Below the pieces are notes generated by a model, which made no database searches, had not been told where the DNA came from, and saw only the letters and a list, made by a program, of their open reading frames with translations. Shown here piece after piece: positions 45,693 to 55,730 of a DNA stretch of 64,000 nucleotides. Source of the DNA: Litorimonas taeanensis. Lineage in GTDB: Bacteria > Pseudomonadota > Alphaproteobacteria > Caulobacterales > Maricaulaceae. Numbering within the stretch: the stretch's first letter is position 1; every line of letters starts with the position of its first letter. The stretch lies in contig NZ_RBII01000002.1 in assembly GCF_003634015.1 (NCBI RefSeq), positions 461,597-525,596 of the forward strand, in the 5' to 3' direction. Position numbers and translations under genes: made by a program.

Positions 45693-47072
45693 ATGCAAAA
45701 AACCAACACACCCAGCGATGCGCTTTTAACGGAAGCCCTTGCACCCACATTAGAGACTTTACTTGGCTTTGCGAAACAAGCTGGCGCGCAAAGCTGTGAC
45801 GCCGTTGCGACGCATGGCCGTTCTCTTTCAGTCGCTGTCCGTGAAGGCGAATTAGAAGATGTGGACAATAGCGAAGGCCGCGACGTTGGCTTACGCGTTA
45901 TAATTGATGGGCGCCAAGCCTGCGTCTCCAGCTCGGATATGTCGGAGGCATCATTGAAAATGCTGGCCGAGCGAGCCGTTGCAATGGCCAAGCTCGCACC
46001 AAAAGATCCATATTGTGGTCTCCCGGACAAAGCCTTGCTTTCAAGTCTTGAATCACGGCCTGACCTCGAATTATTTGATCCTACCCTACGAAGCCCCGAG
46101 GCGTTGAAAGAGAAAGCGCTTGAAGTAGAAGCCGCAACCTTAGCCGTTAATGGCGTCAGCCAAGCCGAAGGGGCGAGCGCAAATTGGGCAAGCTCTGCTA
46201 TTTATTTTGCGACATCTGATGGATTCGGCGCAGGATGGAAATCCTCCAGACATGGGTTATCAGTCACAGCCATTGCTGAACGCAATGGCGAGATGGAACG
46301 GGATTATGACTATGACGGGACACGTTGGCTTTCTGACTTACGCACCCCCGATGAGATCGGACGTCATGCGGGCGAACGAAGCGTGGCGCGATTAGGCAGC
46401 CGCCAAATCAGCTCGGGCACCTATCCCGTCATATTTGAAGAACGGTTATCTGGCTCTTTAGTGTCCGCTTTTCTGGGGGCTATTAATGGCAATGCCATTG
46501 CCCGAGGCGTCTCATTTTTAAAAGACAAAATGGGTGAAGAGGCTTTTGGAAAACACATTCAAATTATTGACGATCCCCATATGGTACGCGGCCAAGGATC
46601 ACGGCCTTGGGACGGTGAAGGTTTGGCAGCCCGTAAACAGCAATTAGTAAAAGATGGCATTTTGCAAACATGGCTATTAAATAGCGCGGCAGGGAGACAA
46701 TTAGGTCTCGCCTCTACAGGGCATGCGACACGCGGTATTGGGGCGCCCCCAGGTATCAGCGCCACAAATAGCTTTTTGGCGCCGGGCACACATACATTGG
46801 ATGCGCTTATAAAGGACATGAATGAGGGCCTTTTGATAACGGAAATGTTTGGCCCGTCTTTAAATTCAAATACGGGTGATTATAGCGTCGGTGTCGCGGG
46901 CGTTAAAATCGAAAATGGAGAGCGAGCTTACCCCGTTTCCGAAGTCACAATCGCTGGCAATTTGAATGATGTGTTTAAAACTTTTATTCCTGCCAATGAC
47001 ATACGGTTTGACGGCGCAACCAATGCGCCCAGCCTTCTGGCCGAAGGCATGACCGTTGCTGGATCATCATAA
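45693..47072 (+). CDS. pmbA: TldE/PmbA family metalloprotease subunit
   Basis: Partner of TldD; lacks the HExxxH of TldD. 459 residues from the ATG at 45693 (MQKTNTPSDALL). Landmarks: EGRDVGLRVIIDGRQACVSSSDMS, YPVIFEERLSGSLVSAFLGAINGNAIARGVSFLKD and GDYSVGVAGVKIENGE. Located in a typical alphaproteobacterial setting beside the inositol-phosphatase-like gene. Start chosen over an open frame extending upstream to 45582. Confidence 0.94.
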   Translation: MQKTNTPSDALLTEALAPTLETLLGFAKQAGAQSCDAVATHGRSLSVAVREGELEDVDNSEGRDVGLRVIIDGRQACVSSSDMSEASLKMLAERAVAMAKLAPKDPYCGLPDKALLSSLESRPDLELFDPTLRSPEALKEKALEVEAATLAVNGVSQAEGASANWASSAIYFATSDGFGAGWKSSRHGLSVTAIAERNGEMERDYDYDGTRWLSDLRTPDEIGRHAGERSVARLGSRQISSGTYPVIFEERLSGSLVSAFLGAINGNAIARGVSFLKDKMGEEAFGKHIQIIDDPHMVRGQGSRPWDGEGLAARKQQLVKDGILQTWLLNSAAGRQLGLASTGHATRGIGAPPGISATNSFLAPGTHTLDALIKDMNEGLLITEMFGPSLNSNTGDYSVGVAGVKIENGERAYPVSEVTIAGNLNDVFKTFIPANDIRFDGATNAPSLLAEGMTVAGSS

Positions 47073-47088
47073 AGGCAAGGCAAATAAC

Positions 47089-48192
47089 ATGACTGTGCCG
47101 AACCCTCTTTGCCACCCCCTTTCCGAAGAACGCGCCTTGCTTGAGCAAGTCGTCAAACAAGCCGGTCAGATTGCCAAAGACGCTTTTCATGCAAATAATT
47201 CTAAAGTTTGGGACAAAGAGAAAGGACATCCCGTCACAGATGCGGACATTGCCGTTAATGACTTTCTTTATAAAGCGCTTATGGCGGCCCGCCCTGATTA
47301 TGGCTGGTTATCAGAAGAGACCAAGGACGATCATTCTCGGCACGCTTGCCCTCGAAGCTTCGTTGTCGACCCGATTGACGGCACTCGCGCCTTTATCGAC
47401 AGAACCCCTAACTTTGTCGTTTCCGTTGCCATCATAGAAGACGGAAAACCCATGGCAGGCGCAATTTTTAATCCCCTAAAAGGTGAATTATTTAGCGCGC
47501 ATCTGGGCGGAGGAGCGAAACGCAATGGGACCACCATTTCGTGTTCAACACGGTCGGCCCTCGAAGGGGCTGAAATGATTGGTTACCCCCGCAAGTTTCG
47601 CCGTATGGGTTTCCCGCCTATGCAAGTTCGCATCGCTAACTCTATGGCTTACAGAATGGTTCTTGTTGCCTGCGGCGAAGCAGACTGTACGGTAGCCTTC
47701 ACGCCAAAATCAGATTGGGATATTGCAGCCGCCTGCCTTATCGCCACAGAATCAGGAGCGCTTGTTACTAATCTCCGAGGCGCCACCCCTCAGTTCGATA
47801 AAGACAGCACATCGGGATTTGGCGTTATTTGTGCTGGCCCCTCCTTACAGGCTTTGTTATTGGAACGCGTGAAACCACTCGTTGCAGAGTTCGATGCGAG
47901 TGTTAATAAAACCGAAGACTTCAAACATATGGGAACAAAAATGGCTGATCGGGAAATGAAATCCATTCAATTATTGCACATCGTTATTGGCGGAGAACTT
48001 GTTGATCCCATGCGAACTGAGTTCAAAGATTTGAAAAAGGTCGACTTCGTTGGCGCCTTTCCTACTTTCGAAGCCGCACAAGCCGCATGGAAAGCAGCCG
48101 CTCAACGCACCGTAGATAACGCACATACTCGTTACTTTATTTTACACGCCCATGATTTATTAGATCCCGATGGGGACGGCATTATTGGCTAA
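47089..48192 (+). CDS. Inositol-monophosphatase family phosphatase fused to DUF4170
   Basis: 367 residues from the ATG at 47089. The IMPase part has SEET (metal Glu), DPIDGTRAFIDR and SDWDIAAACLIATESGA, the three metal-binding motifs, and is CysQ/3'(2'),5'-bisphosphatase-like. From about residue 283 (MADREMKSIQLLHIVIGGELVDP to YFILHAHDLLDPDGDGIIG) it continues into a DUF4170 domain, normally a separate small protein next to this phosphatase in alphaproteobacteria. No interrupting stop or obvious frameshift is seen. The end overlaps the upstream in-frame ATG of the next gene. Confidence 0.88.
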   Translation: MTVPNPLCHPLSEERALLEQVVKQAGQIAKDAFHANNSKVWDKEKGHPVTDADIAVNDFLYKALMAARPDYGWLSEETKDDHSRHACPRSFVVDPIDGTRAFIDRTPNFVVSVAIIEDGKPMAGAIFNPLKGELFSAHLGGGAKRNGTTISCSTRSALEGAEMIGYPRKFRRMGFPPMQVRIANSMAYRMVLVACGEADCTVAFTPKSDWDIAAACLIATESGALVTNLRGATPQFDKDSTSGFGVICAGPSLQALLLERVKPLVAEFDASVNKTEDFKHMGTKMADREMKSIQLLHIVIGGELVDPMRTEFKDLKKVDFVGAFPTFEAAQAAWKAAAQRTVDNAHTRYFILHAHDLLDPDGDGIIG

Positions 48193-48205
48193 GCCCAAAA
48201 ACTTC

Positions 48206-49990
48206 ATGCCTCCAAAGCCCCTCAAAAATACGCAAAGTGACCGATATTATTTGGGACGGCTTTGGCGGGATTATATTTGGCCGCAAAGAGGGAAACTTTT
48301 CGCGGCCATTTTTTTTATGGCGCTACTGGCTGCCGCGACGGCAGCGTATACTGAAGTCATTAAACGCGTCGTCGATGAGGCTCAAGATCTTGAGACATCG
48401 GGTAAAGCTCTCACCTCGGCAATGGAATATGCCAAAATCATCATTCCATTTTTAATCGGCGTTCCGATAATTTCGGGCATTGCGAATTATGCCCAACGTA
48501 TATTGACGAATTCTATTGCCCTTCACGCCATTGGAAATATGCAAAAGGCTATGTTTCAGAGTGCGCATAATGCGGATTACGCCGCTTTTTCGCGCCAGCC
48601 TACGGGAAACCTAATTTCAAAATTCACCAATGACGTTACAATTATTTCCAATGCGATTATTCGTGTGTTGGGGAATTTGTTTCGCGATGTTCTCGTCGTC
48701 ATTCTTTTAATTGGCGCCATGCTATATCACAATTGGCAATTATCGCTTGTGATGGCGGTCTTCTTAATTGCCTTTCTCCCAATTATTCACATCTCAAGAA
48801 AGATGCGTGGAAATGCACAAGACGTTCAGCAACATAATGGCCTTATCACATCACAATTAAAAGAAAGCTTTACGGGCGCACGCTTAATTAAAACCTATAA
48901 CCTAGAAGCCTCAGAAGCTAAGCGCCTTCATCAAAGTTTCGATAAACGCATTGACCTCTTTCTTAAGCTTATTACCCAGCAAGCTCGCGTTGACCCCATA
49001 TTAGAAGTTATAGGTGGTTTAGCTATTGCTGGGATTGTCATATTTGGTGCTTACCTCGTAAATGCAGGCGCAGGAACGGGTGGTTCAATAGCCGCCGTAC
49101 TGGTCGCTCTTTTACTCTTATCCCCAAAGCTACGCGCTCTAGGAACGCTAAATAATGTCCTGCAAGAAGGCCTTTCAGCCTCAGCTAGAATTTTTGAGGT
49201 TATTGATACTCAGCCCACAATTACTGATGCAGCAGGCGCAGTGTCTCTAGGCGCTGTTAAAGGGTCGCTCTCATTCAAAAATGTGAGTTTTTCCTATGAG
49301 GACGGCACTCAAGCTCTGTCTGATATTTCATTTTCCGTTCAAGCCGGAGAAACAATTGCTCTTGTCGGGGCCTCTGGCGGCGGAAAGTCGACTGTCGTCA
49401 ATCTTATACCTCGACTTTATGATGTTGACGCAGGAGAGATTACGCTTGATGGTCTGAATATCCAAAAAGTGACTCTTCAAAGTCTTCGCCAAAACATTGC
49501 CTTAGTCAGCCAAAATGTAACTTTGTTTGATGACAGCGTCATGAATAATATCGGTTTAGGGAATATTGATGCCTCAGAAGAGGCCATTATCAAGGCGGCA
49601 AAACAGGCCGATGCCCATGACTTTATCATGGCCTTGCCCCAAGGTTACAATACGCGTCTGGGCGAGGATGGCCTCAGTCTCTCAGGTGGCCAGCGGCAAC
49701 GACTTTCGATAGCTCGCGCCATCTTGCGCGGCGCCCCCCTCTTACTCTTAGATGAAGCGACATCTGCTCTCGATGCAAAATCAGAATCAAAAGTCCAAGC
49801 CGCATTAGAACTTTTGATGAAAGACCGGACAAGCGTTGTCATAGCTCATCGACTATCTACGGTGCGAAATGCTGACCGCATTTACGTTTTGGATGCAGGC
49901 CGTATCATTGAAAGTGGAAAACATGAGACTTTAAAAAAGAAAAAAGGCGGAGCCTATGCCCGCCTTTTATCCTTACAAATGCATTCCTAA
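48206..49990 (+). CDS. MsbA-like ABC transporter, fused permease and ATPase
   Basis: A half-transporter of about 594 residues: six membrane helices (from about 20 to 310) and an ATPase domain with Walker A GASGGGKST, signature LSGGQRQR, Walker B LLLLDEATSALD and the AHRLSTVRNADRIYV switch. MsbA-type members flip lipid A or other lipids; drugs are an alternative. Start: ATG 48206 is favoured; an ATG at 48170 in the same frame would overlap the phosphatase gene by 23 bases. Confidence 0.88.
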   Translation: MPPKPLKNTQSDRYYLGRLWRDYIWPQRGKLFAAIFFMALLAAATAAYTEVIKRVVDEAQDLETSGKALTSAMEYAKIIIPFLIGVPIISGIANYAQRILTNSIALHAIGNMQKAMFQSAHNADYAAFSRQPTGNLISKFTNDVTIISNAIIRVLGNLFRDVLVVILLIGAMLYHNWQLSLVMAVFLIAFLPIIHISRKMRGNAQDVQQHNGLITSQLKESFTGARLIKTYNLEASEAKRLHQSFDKRIDLFLKLITQQARVDPILEVIGGLAIAGIVIFGAYLVNAGAGTGGSIAAVLVALLLLSPKLRALGTLNNVLQEGLSASARIFEVIDTQPTITDAAGAVSLGAVKGSLSFKNVSFSYEDGTQALSDISFSVQAGETIALVGASGGGKSTVVNLIPRLYDVDAGEITLDGLNIQKVTLQSLRQNIALVSQNVTLFDDSVMNNIGLGNIDASEEAIIKAAKQADAHDFIMALPQGYNTRLGEDGLSLSGGQRQRLSIARAILRGAPLLLLDEATSALDAKSESKVQAALELLMKDRTSVVIAHRLSTVRNADRIYVLDAGRIIESGKHETLKKKKGGAYARLLSLQMHS

Positions 49991-50015
49991 AATAGGGAAG
50001 ATCTATTTCAGTGAC

Positions 50016-50918
50016 TTACCGCTTTTTGAATTTAAGTGTCATGCGGTGACTTTCGCCAATCGCCTGCATTTCAGCTCTTAACTCATCATCGTCTCGTGAT
50101 GTTCCTAATGTTGGCGGCAAACGCCATACGGCATCCCCTTCTTTGGCTTGATCCATCGGGTTTTCATTAATGTCGCTTTCCGCAACAAAATCAAAACCGG
50201 CCGCGTCAAACTTTGCGATAATAGCTGACTTCTTAAGGTAACCATTAGACCCATCAGCCCAGTCATCCTGTCGGTCTTCACGGGCTTGATGCTGAACCAC
50301 ACCCACTATGCCGCCGGGTTTGAGCATAGCATGCACATCCGCCAGGGCTTGGGTTAAATACCCACCTTCATCTTCAAAACGTGCCAAGTTATGTAAAGCG
50401 CGAATGAATAACACAGCATCTGCTGTGCCATCTAGTTCAACATTACGATTTCCGAAGGCGAATGCAGAAACGCCCGCGGCGTCATCACTGCGCCATGCCT
50501 CTGCGCTTTCAGTCCAAGTCGCAGGCCAAGTTTTTTTATTTTCAATAAATTCGGGCGTCGCGAACCCTCCAAATTCAGGCCACATTTCAAGAGCATAATC
50601 CACGCCGATGACGGTTCCCTCATTCCCTAAATAAGGAAGTAATATCTTAGTGTACCAGCCGCCCCCTGGCAGGACATCCACGACTGTCATTCCGGGCGTT
50701 ATGCCGAAAAACATCAAAGTCTCTTTTGGATGACGTTGGTCAAAACGTGCCTTAGCGGCTTCATCGCGCCCTTCTAATACCAGATCAAGCTTGGCACTAT
50801 TGGCCTGCGCGGCCAGATCAACTGTTTTTGACTCTCCTTCTGGAGTAGTATTCCCGCAAGCAGTGAGAACCGCTGCCGCAAGGCCCATCAGTAATATATT
50901 TTTGAATTTCATTTTCAT
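50016..50918 (-). CDS. Class I SAM-dependent methyltransferase with lipoprotein signal
   Basis: A 300-residue methyltransferase with a lipobox (VLTAC, about residue 20), predicting a lipid-anchored envelope protein. The SAM-binding motif is VVDVLPGGGWYTKIL, preceded by HPKETLMFFGITPGM, and PGGIVGVVQHQAREDR follows later. Known members of this family are annotated only as class I methyltransferases. A methyltransferase outside the cytoplasm is unusual, since SAM is cytoplasmic. Confidence 0.85.
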   Translation of the reverse strand: MKMKFKNILLMGLAAAVLTACGNTTPEGESKTVDLAAQANSAKLDLVLEGRDEAAKARFDQRHPKETLMFFGITPGMTVVDVLPGGGWYTKILLPYLGNEGTVIGVDYALEMWPEFGGFATPEFIENKKTWPATWTESAEAWRSDDAAGVSAFAFGNRNVELDGTADAVLFIRALHNLARFEDEGGYLTQALADVHAMLKPGGIVGVVQHQAREDRQDDWADGSNGYLKKSAIIAKFDAAGFDFVAESDINENPMDQAKEGDAVWRLPPTLGTSRDDDELRAEMQAIGESHRMTLKFKKR

Positions 50919-50952
50919 TCTCTCTCAAGTGGCAAAAGCCGAAATGGCTTAA

Positions 50953-51939
50953 TTAGGCCCCTGTTTCTTCTGGCCAGCTATCTTTGCCGGGCTGATGAAA
51001 CTCACCGTATTTTCTGTATTTCACCAAATATGTCGGAACAATTGCTTCAACAGTTTCAGGCGTAATGCCTAAATCAGAAAGACCTAATGCGTTATCTGAT
51101 ACGACATTATCTGTTTTCAACGACTTCACTTGATCACGGGTCAAAAAAGGTTTCATAAATGGAACGAGGCCAGATAATTCACCAACCAGACCAAATAGAC
51201 CGGCACCAAACCAAGGTATGGGCGCTAAGATACGTTTCTTTGCAATCACCTCTAACATATATTGTAACAGCTCTTTAAACGAATAAGTCCGAGGGCCACC
51301 AAGCTCATAAGTTTTGCCGTCTGAGCTCTGAGCGATTTTTGTTGCAATGGCCTGCGCTACATCACCGACATAGACTGGTTGAAACTTTGTATCGCCGCCG
51401 CCAATAAGAGGTAGAACGGGAACATATTGCGCCATCGTAGCGAAACGATTGAAGAAAGAATCTTCAACACCAAACAAAATTGATGGGCGCATAATATCAA
51501 CAGTCGGAACGAGATTGCGGATGAGGGTTTCAGCTTCACCTTTTGTCCGTGAATATTCACTGTCTGCGTTTTCATCCGCGCCAATGGCAGACACATGTAC
51601 AAAATTTGTAACTTTGTGCGCCGCGACGGCCTTAGCAATCGTTTCTGCACCGCGAACATGCACCCCTTCAAAAGTCTGTTGGCCTTCTTCGTAAAGGATA
51701 GCCGCGAGGTTAATAACAGCATCAGCCCCCTCTACAGCGCGCGCAACGGATTTTTCATACCGCAGATTGGCCTGCATCAATTGCACTTGTCCTACGCCGC
51801 CAATAACTTTTAAGTCCATGCCCGTATGTGGACGTCGCATAGCAACCCGAACGCGATAGCCTTTTGCGACGAGCGCACGCACCACATGTTTACCCAGAAA
51901 GCCGGAACCGCCAAAAACCGTGACTAAACCCTTATTCAT
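50953..51939 (-). CDS. NAD(P)-binding epimerase-like protein, NDUFA9 type
   Basis: A 328-residue Rossmann-fold protein beginning VTVFGGSGFLGKHVVRAL. SRTKGEAETLIR (extended SDR YxxxK-like region), GGGDTKFQPVYVGDVAQAI and RPSILFG are typical of the complex I NDUFA9 subunit family. It lies just downstream of the tyrosine phosphatase gene and upstream of the methyltransferase. Complex I association by family inference. Confidence 0.85.
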   Translation of the reverse strand: MNKGLVTVFGGSGFLGKHVVRALVAKGYRVRVAMRRPHTGMDLKVIGGVGQVQLMQANLRYEKSVARAVEGADAVINLAAILYEEGQQTFEGVHVRGAETIAKAVAAHKVTNFVHVSAIGADENADSEYSRTKGEAETLIRNLVPTVDIMRPSILFGVEDSFFNRFATMAQYVPVLPLIGGGDTKFQPVYVGDVAQAIATKIAQSSDGKTYELGGPRTYSFKELLQYMLEVIAKKRILAPIPWFGAGLFGLVGELSGLVPFMKPFLTRDQVKSLKTDNVVSDNALGLSDLGITPETVEAIVPTYLVKYRKYGEFHQPGKDSWPEETGA

Positions 51940-51999
51940 TTTACACCTGACTGCCTTAGAAAAATTTGGCTGATGATTAGTCTGATTACAGATGAATGT

Positions 52000-52464
52000 C
52001 TATGCGTTTGCTTTGATATCCGCAATCAAGCCAACACAGGCCGCTTCTATGAGATCTAATACATGGTCGAAACCTGAAACCCCGCCATAATAGGGGTCTG
52101 GCACTTCCACAACGTCAATGTCGCTGGCAAATTTCAGAAATAGCTGAGGCTCTGTTATTGCATCAGCGGGTTTTACCTTGCGCAGGTTTCGCAAATTGCT
52201 TTCATCCATAGCGAGAATATAGTCAAAATCATAAAAGTCAGTCTTAGTAACCCGCCGAGAAGTTTGACCGGAAAAGCTATAACCACGAATTTTCCCTGCC
52301 GCAATAGAACGCCTATCTGGATTCTCTCCGCTATGCGCGCCCGATGTACCGGCACTATCTATATGAACATTTAGACCCGCCTCCGCGGCATATCGCCGAA
52401 AAACAGCCTCAGCCGTTGGAGAGCGACAAATATTTCCAAGACAAACGAATAAAATAGAGGGCAT
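52000..52464 (-). CDS. Low-molecular-weight protein tyrosine phosphatase
   Basis: A 154-residue phosphatase with the P-loop CLGNICRS (nucleophile C8, CX5R) at the N-terminus and the general-acid region DPYYGG at about 115-122. Dephosphorylates tyrosine or arginine residues in signalling or exopolysaccharide control. Its start codon is 8 bases from the divergent cobB start, an unusually tight arrangement. Confidence 0.94.
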   Translation of the reverse strand: MPSILFVCLGNICRSPTAEAVFRRYAAEAGLNVHIDSAGTSGAHSGENPDRRSIAAGKIRGYSFSGQTSRRVTKTDFYDFDYILAMDESNLRNLRKVKPADAITEPQLFLKFASDIDVVEVPDPYYGGVSGFDHVLDLIEAACVGLIADIKANA

Positions 52465-52472
52465 AAGGGATT

Positions 52473-53189
52473 ATGACCCAAGCTCCCTCCATTGTCATCC
52501 TTACAGGCGCCGGTATTAGCGCTGAAAGCGGAATTGATACATTTCGCGATAAAGGCGGCCTGTGGGAACAACACCCGATTGAACAAGTCGCGACCCCCGA
52601 AGGGTTCGCAAAAGACCCGGCCTTAGTGCATCAATTTTACAATTTACGACGGGCGGCGCTGAAAGACGTAGAACCTAACGCTGCACATATAGCTCTTGCG
52701 AGGTTGCAATCAGGCCTCTCCCTTAAGGGCGGAAAGCTGACTCTTATCACGCAAAATGTCGATGACCTACACGAACGCGGCGGGGTCAAGACTGTTATTC
52801 ATATGCATGGTATCTTAACCTCGATGCGGTGTCAGTTTTGCAAAGCCTTTTGGCCTTGGACCGAGGCGGCATCTCCAGAGCTATCCTGTCCTCATTGTTA
52901 TGTTAAATCAGGCCCACGCCCAGACATCGTATGGTTTGGGGAAATGCCTTACTACCTTGACCAAATAGATGACGCCATGACCAAGGCGGATTTGTTTGTT
53001 TCTATTGGGACTAGCGGCGCCGTTTACCCTGCCGCAGGATTAGTCGGAGAGGCCAATCGGCGTGGCATAGAGACCTTGGAACTTAACTTAGAGCCCAGCC
53101 AAGGTAGCGCTTTGTTTGATGAAAGCCGACTTGGGAAAGCTGGAGATATCGTTCCTATTTGGGTCGATGAGATTTTGGCATCAATTTAG
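52473..53189 (+). CDS. cobB: NAD-dependent protein deacylase (sirtuin)
   Basis: Removes acyl groups from lysines using NAD. GAGISAESGIDTFRDKGGLWE is the NAD-binding loop, HMHG carries the catalytic histidine, and CQFC with CPHC bind zinc. 238 residues, complete. Start codon lies 8 bases from the divergent phosphatase start; AAGGG 4 bases before the ATG serves as Shine-Dalgarno. Confidence 0.93.
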   Translation: MTQAPSIVILTGAGISAESGIDTFRDKGGLWEQHPIEQVATPEGFAKDPALVHQFYNLRRAALKDVEPNAAHIALARLQSGLSLKGGKLTLITQNVDDLHERGGVKTVIHMHGILTSMRCQFCKAFWPWTEAASPELSCPHCYVKSGPRPDIVWFGEMPYYLDQIDDAMTKADLFVSIGTSGAVYPAAGLVGEANRRGIETLELNLEPSQGSALFDESRLGKAGDIVPIWVDEILASI

Positions 53190-53273
53190 TGCCGCGCTTA
53201 TCAGGAAATCACCTCTGAACTCTGGCTCGACAAATTGGCCTTCGAACCGTATCAATTGATAGTAGGAGGCCTC

Positions 53274-55727
53274 ATGCGTATTATTTTTCTGTTTTGTTTA
53301 ATTATAATGTTTTCAGGGGTTAGTGCCTGCCAACCTGTTGCAAGCTCTAAATCCTCCGACCCATTTGCCGCTTTTGACCACCGCCCTGGCTTCATTGATC
53401 TTTACGTCAATACCGACACCAATAAAGTCTACGCGCAATTACCCGAGCCCGATGCAGACGGAGTTTCACTTCGCCTTATTCACACTGCCCGGTTGACGGC
53501 AGGTCTGGGGTCTAATCCTGTGGGCCTTGATCGCGGCTGGGGTGATAGTGGGAAGATAATTGTTTTTCGGCGCATGGGAAATAAAGTCATCATCGAAGCC
53601 GAAAACTTAACCTATAGGGCAAGCCCTGATAATCCGCTTGAACAACAGGCTGTGAGAGAGAGTTTTGCGCGCTCCTTTATCGCAAGCTTGAACATTAAAT
53701 CTTATAAGAATGGCCTGACAGTTGATTTAACTGACTTTCTCCAAAGTGATGTTTTAGGGTTAGCGCAATATTTAAAAGATCGTGACCAAGGCACTTTCTC
53801 CATTGCCAAAGATAGAACCTTTATTGACACCCAAAATGTTTTTGCTTTTCCCGACAATGTAGAAATGGATGTCTTTTTCACACTGTCCTCCGCAAAACCA
53901 GGGAGGGAGTTTTCGACAACAGCCGCGAATGGCCAAGATGCCACATTTATTCAGCATCATTCCTTTGTTCGCCTCCCTGACAATGGCTACACAGCTTTAA
54001 AATCAGACCCGCGTTCTGGGGCAATAGAACATGTTTATTATGATTATAGCGCTCCCTTATCAGCGCCTATAGAAACCCGCCTTGCGCGGCGATATCGCCT
54101 CGAAAAGGATGAAGCCGGCAAGACCATTAAACCCATCGTTTTTTACATCGATAGCGGCGTACCTGAGCCCATGCTTTCCGCTTTGGTAGAAGGCGCAGAG
54201 TGGTGGAAAGAGGCTTTCACGGCAGCAGGGTATCCAGATGGCTACCGTGTTGAAATCTTACCCGAAGAGGCTCACCCGCTTGATGTTCGTTATAATGTCG
54301 TTCAGTGGGTCCATCGCCAGACACGGGGCTGGTCTTATGGCGGCGGCGTTTATGACCCGCGTACGGGTGAAATGCTAAAAGGCCATGTTAATTTGGGCTC
54401 TCTACGCGTCCGCCAAGATCGCATGATTTTTGAAGGATTAGCCGGCGTTGAAAACACTGATAGCGGCGCAGCAGACGACCCGGTTCAATTAGCCCTCGCG
54501 CGCATTCGACAGCTCTCTGCACATGAAGTCGGGCACGCCTTAGGTTTTGCGCATAATTTTGCCGCAAGCACTTATGATAAAGGGTCCGTCATGGATTACC
54601 CTGCGCCAGATATCAGAGTTGCAAATGGCACACTTGATTTTAGCCGCACTTATGGCGTTGGTGTTGGGCCATGGGATAAATTTGCGGCGACATGGCTTTA
54701 TAAGGATATGGATGCTGCTGAGCGTGAAGCCCTTATGCAAAACGCTTTTGACATGGGGTTAGCTTATGTTGCGGATAGTGATGCCCGTTCTATTGGCACA
54801 GCACATCCCTTGGGTAATATTTGGGATAATCGAGCCGATCCCATTGTGGGATTAGAAGACGCGATAGCCGTCAGGCAATACGCTTTAGATAATTTTGGTC
54901 TTCGGAATATTCAAAAAGGCCAAGCCGTTTCAGACCTTAACAAAGTTCTTGTACCAATATATTTATATCATCGTTATCAGACAGCTGCCGCAGGTAAACT
55001 TTTGGGCGGTGTGTCTTTTAATTATAGCCTTAAAGGCGACCAAAGAAATGGATTTGAGCCAGTGTCATCAAATCGTCAACGCGCTGCGCTTGACGCCATT
55101 CTTACGACATTAGACCCAAGCTTTCTTGATATTGATGATGAGGTTCTGACGTTACTTAATCCTGGACTTGTCAGCTATTCCATAGCCGATAGTGAGCGTG
55201 AATTATTCAAACGCACCGCCTATCCCGTATTCGATGTGACCGCAGCAGCGGATACTGCCGCCGATCTTACCTTTGACGTCCTTTTACACCCCCAGCGCGC
55301 CGCACGCATGATAGAATTGAAACGTCGCGATGATAATCAATTGGGTTTTACTGAAATGCTCAATATTACTCGTCAACACGTCATGCAAAGCCCCCCCTCT
55401 GGGCGGCAGAACGAAATTGCGAAATCTGTCCAAGCGCGCTTTGCTTTTGCTTTGATGGACTTATCAGAGCAAAGTCAATCTCCTGGTGTTAAGGCGCGTA
55501 CAGACAATATGTTAAGGCGGGTTCAAACAGACTTACGCGCCAAAGGCTCTGGCCATGGCTCTTGGCTTGATACAAAAATTACAGCGCATCTAAACAAAGC
55601 TGCTAAGGCTGCCGACCCTGTACCGCCTGCCAAGGCGCTTCCACCCGGCGGCCCCATTGGGATGGGATTATATTCGGCCCATCAATATGAAACATGTTGG
55701 CACTGCGAAACCCCAAGCTCGGAATAG
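53274..55727 (+). CDS. Zinc-dependent metzincin lipoprotein (DUF5117/DUF5118-type)
   Basis: An 817-residue secreted metalloprotease. The N-terminal lipobox is FSGVSAC (Cys near residue 19). The metzincin active site HEVGHALGFAHNF places its first histidine at residue 417 (HExxHxxGFxH), with SVMDY downstream as a Met-turn-like segment. Strong Shine-Dalgarno TAGGAGGC precedes the ATG at 53274. Probably anchored in the envelope, substrate unknown. The family usually pairs DUF5117 and DUF5118 domains. Confidence 0.9.
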   Translation: MRIIFLFCLIIMFSGVSACQPVASSKSSDPFAAFDHRPGFIDLYVNTDTNKVYAQLPEPDADGVSLRLIHTARLTAGLGSNPVGLDRGWGDSGKIIVFRRMGNKVIIEAENLTYRASPDNPLEQQAVRESFARSFIASLNIKSYKNGLTVDLTDFLQSDVLGLAQYLKDRDQGTFSIAKDRTFIDTQNVFAFPDNVEMDVFFTLSSAKPGREFSTTAANGQDATFIQHHSFVRLPDNGYTALKSDPRSGAIEHVYYDYSAPLSAPIETRLARRYRLEKDEAGKTIKPIVFYIDSGVPEPMLSALVEGAEWWKEAFTAAGYPDGYRVEILPEEAHPLDVRYNVVQWVHRQTRGWSYGGGVYDPRTGEMLKGHVNLGSLRVRQDRMIFEGLAGVENTDSGAADDPVQLALARIRQLSAHEVGHALGFAHNFAASTYDKGSVMDYPAPDIRVANGTLDFSRTYGVGVGPWDKFAATWLYKDMDAAEREALMQNAFDMGLAYVADSDARSIGTAHPLGNIWDNRADPIVGLEDAIAVRQYALDNFGLRNIQKGQAVSDLNKVLVPIYLYHRYQTAAAGKLLGGVSFNYSLKGDQRNGFEPVSSNRQRAALDAILTTLDPSFLDIDDEVLTLLNPGLVSYSIADSERELFKRTAYPVFDVTAAADTAADLTFDVLLHPQRAARMIELKRRDDNQLGFTEMLNITRQHVMQSPPSGRQNEIAKSVQARFAFALMDLSEQSQSPGVKARTDNMLRRVQTDLRAKGSGHGSWLDTKITAHLNKAAKAADPVPPAKALPPGGPIGMGLYSAHQYETCWHCETPSSE

Positions 55728-55730
55728 ATA

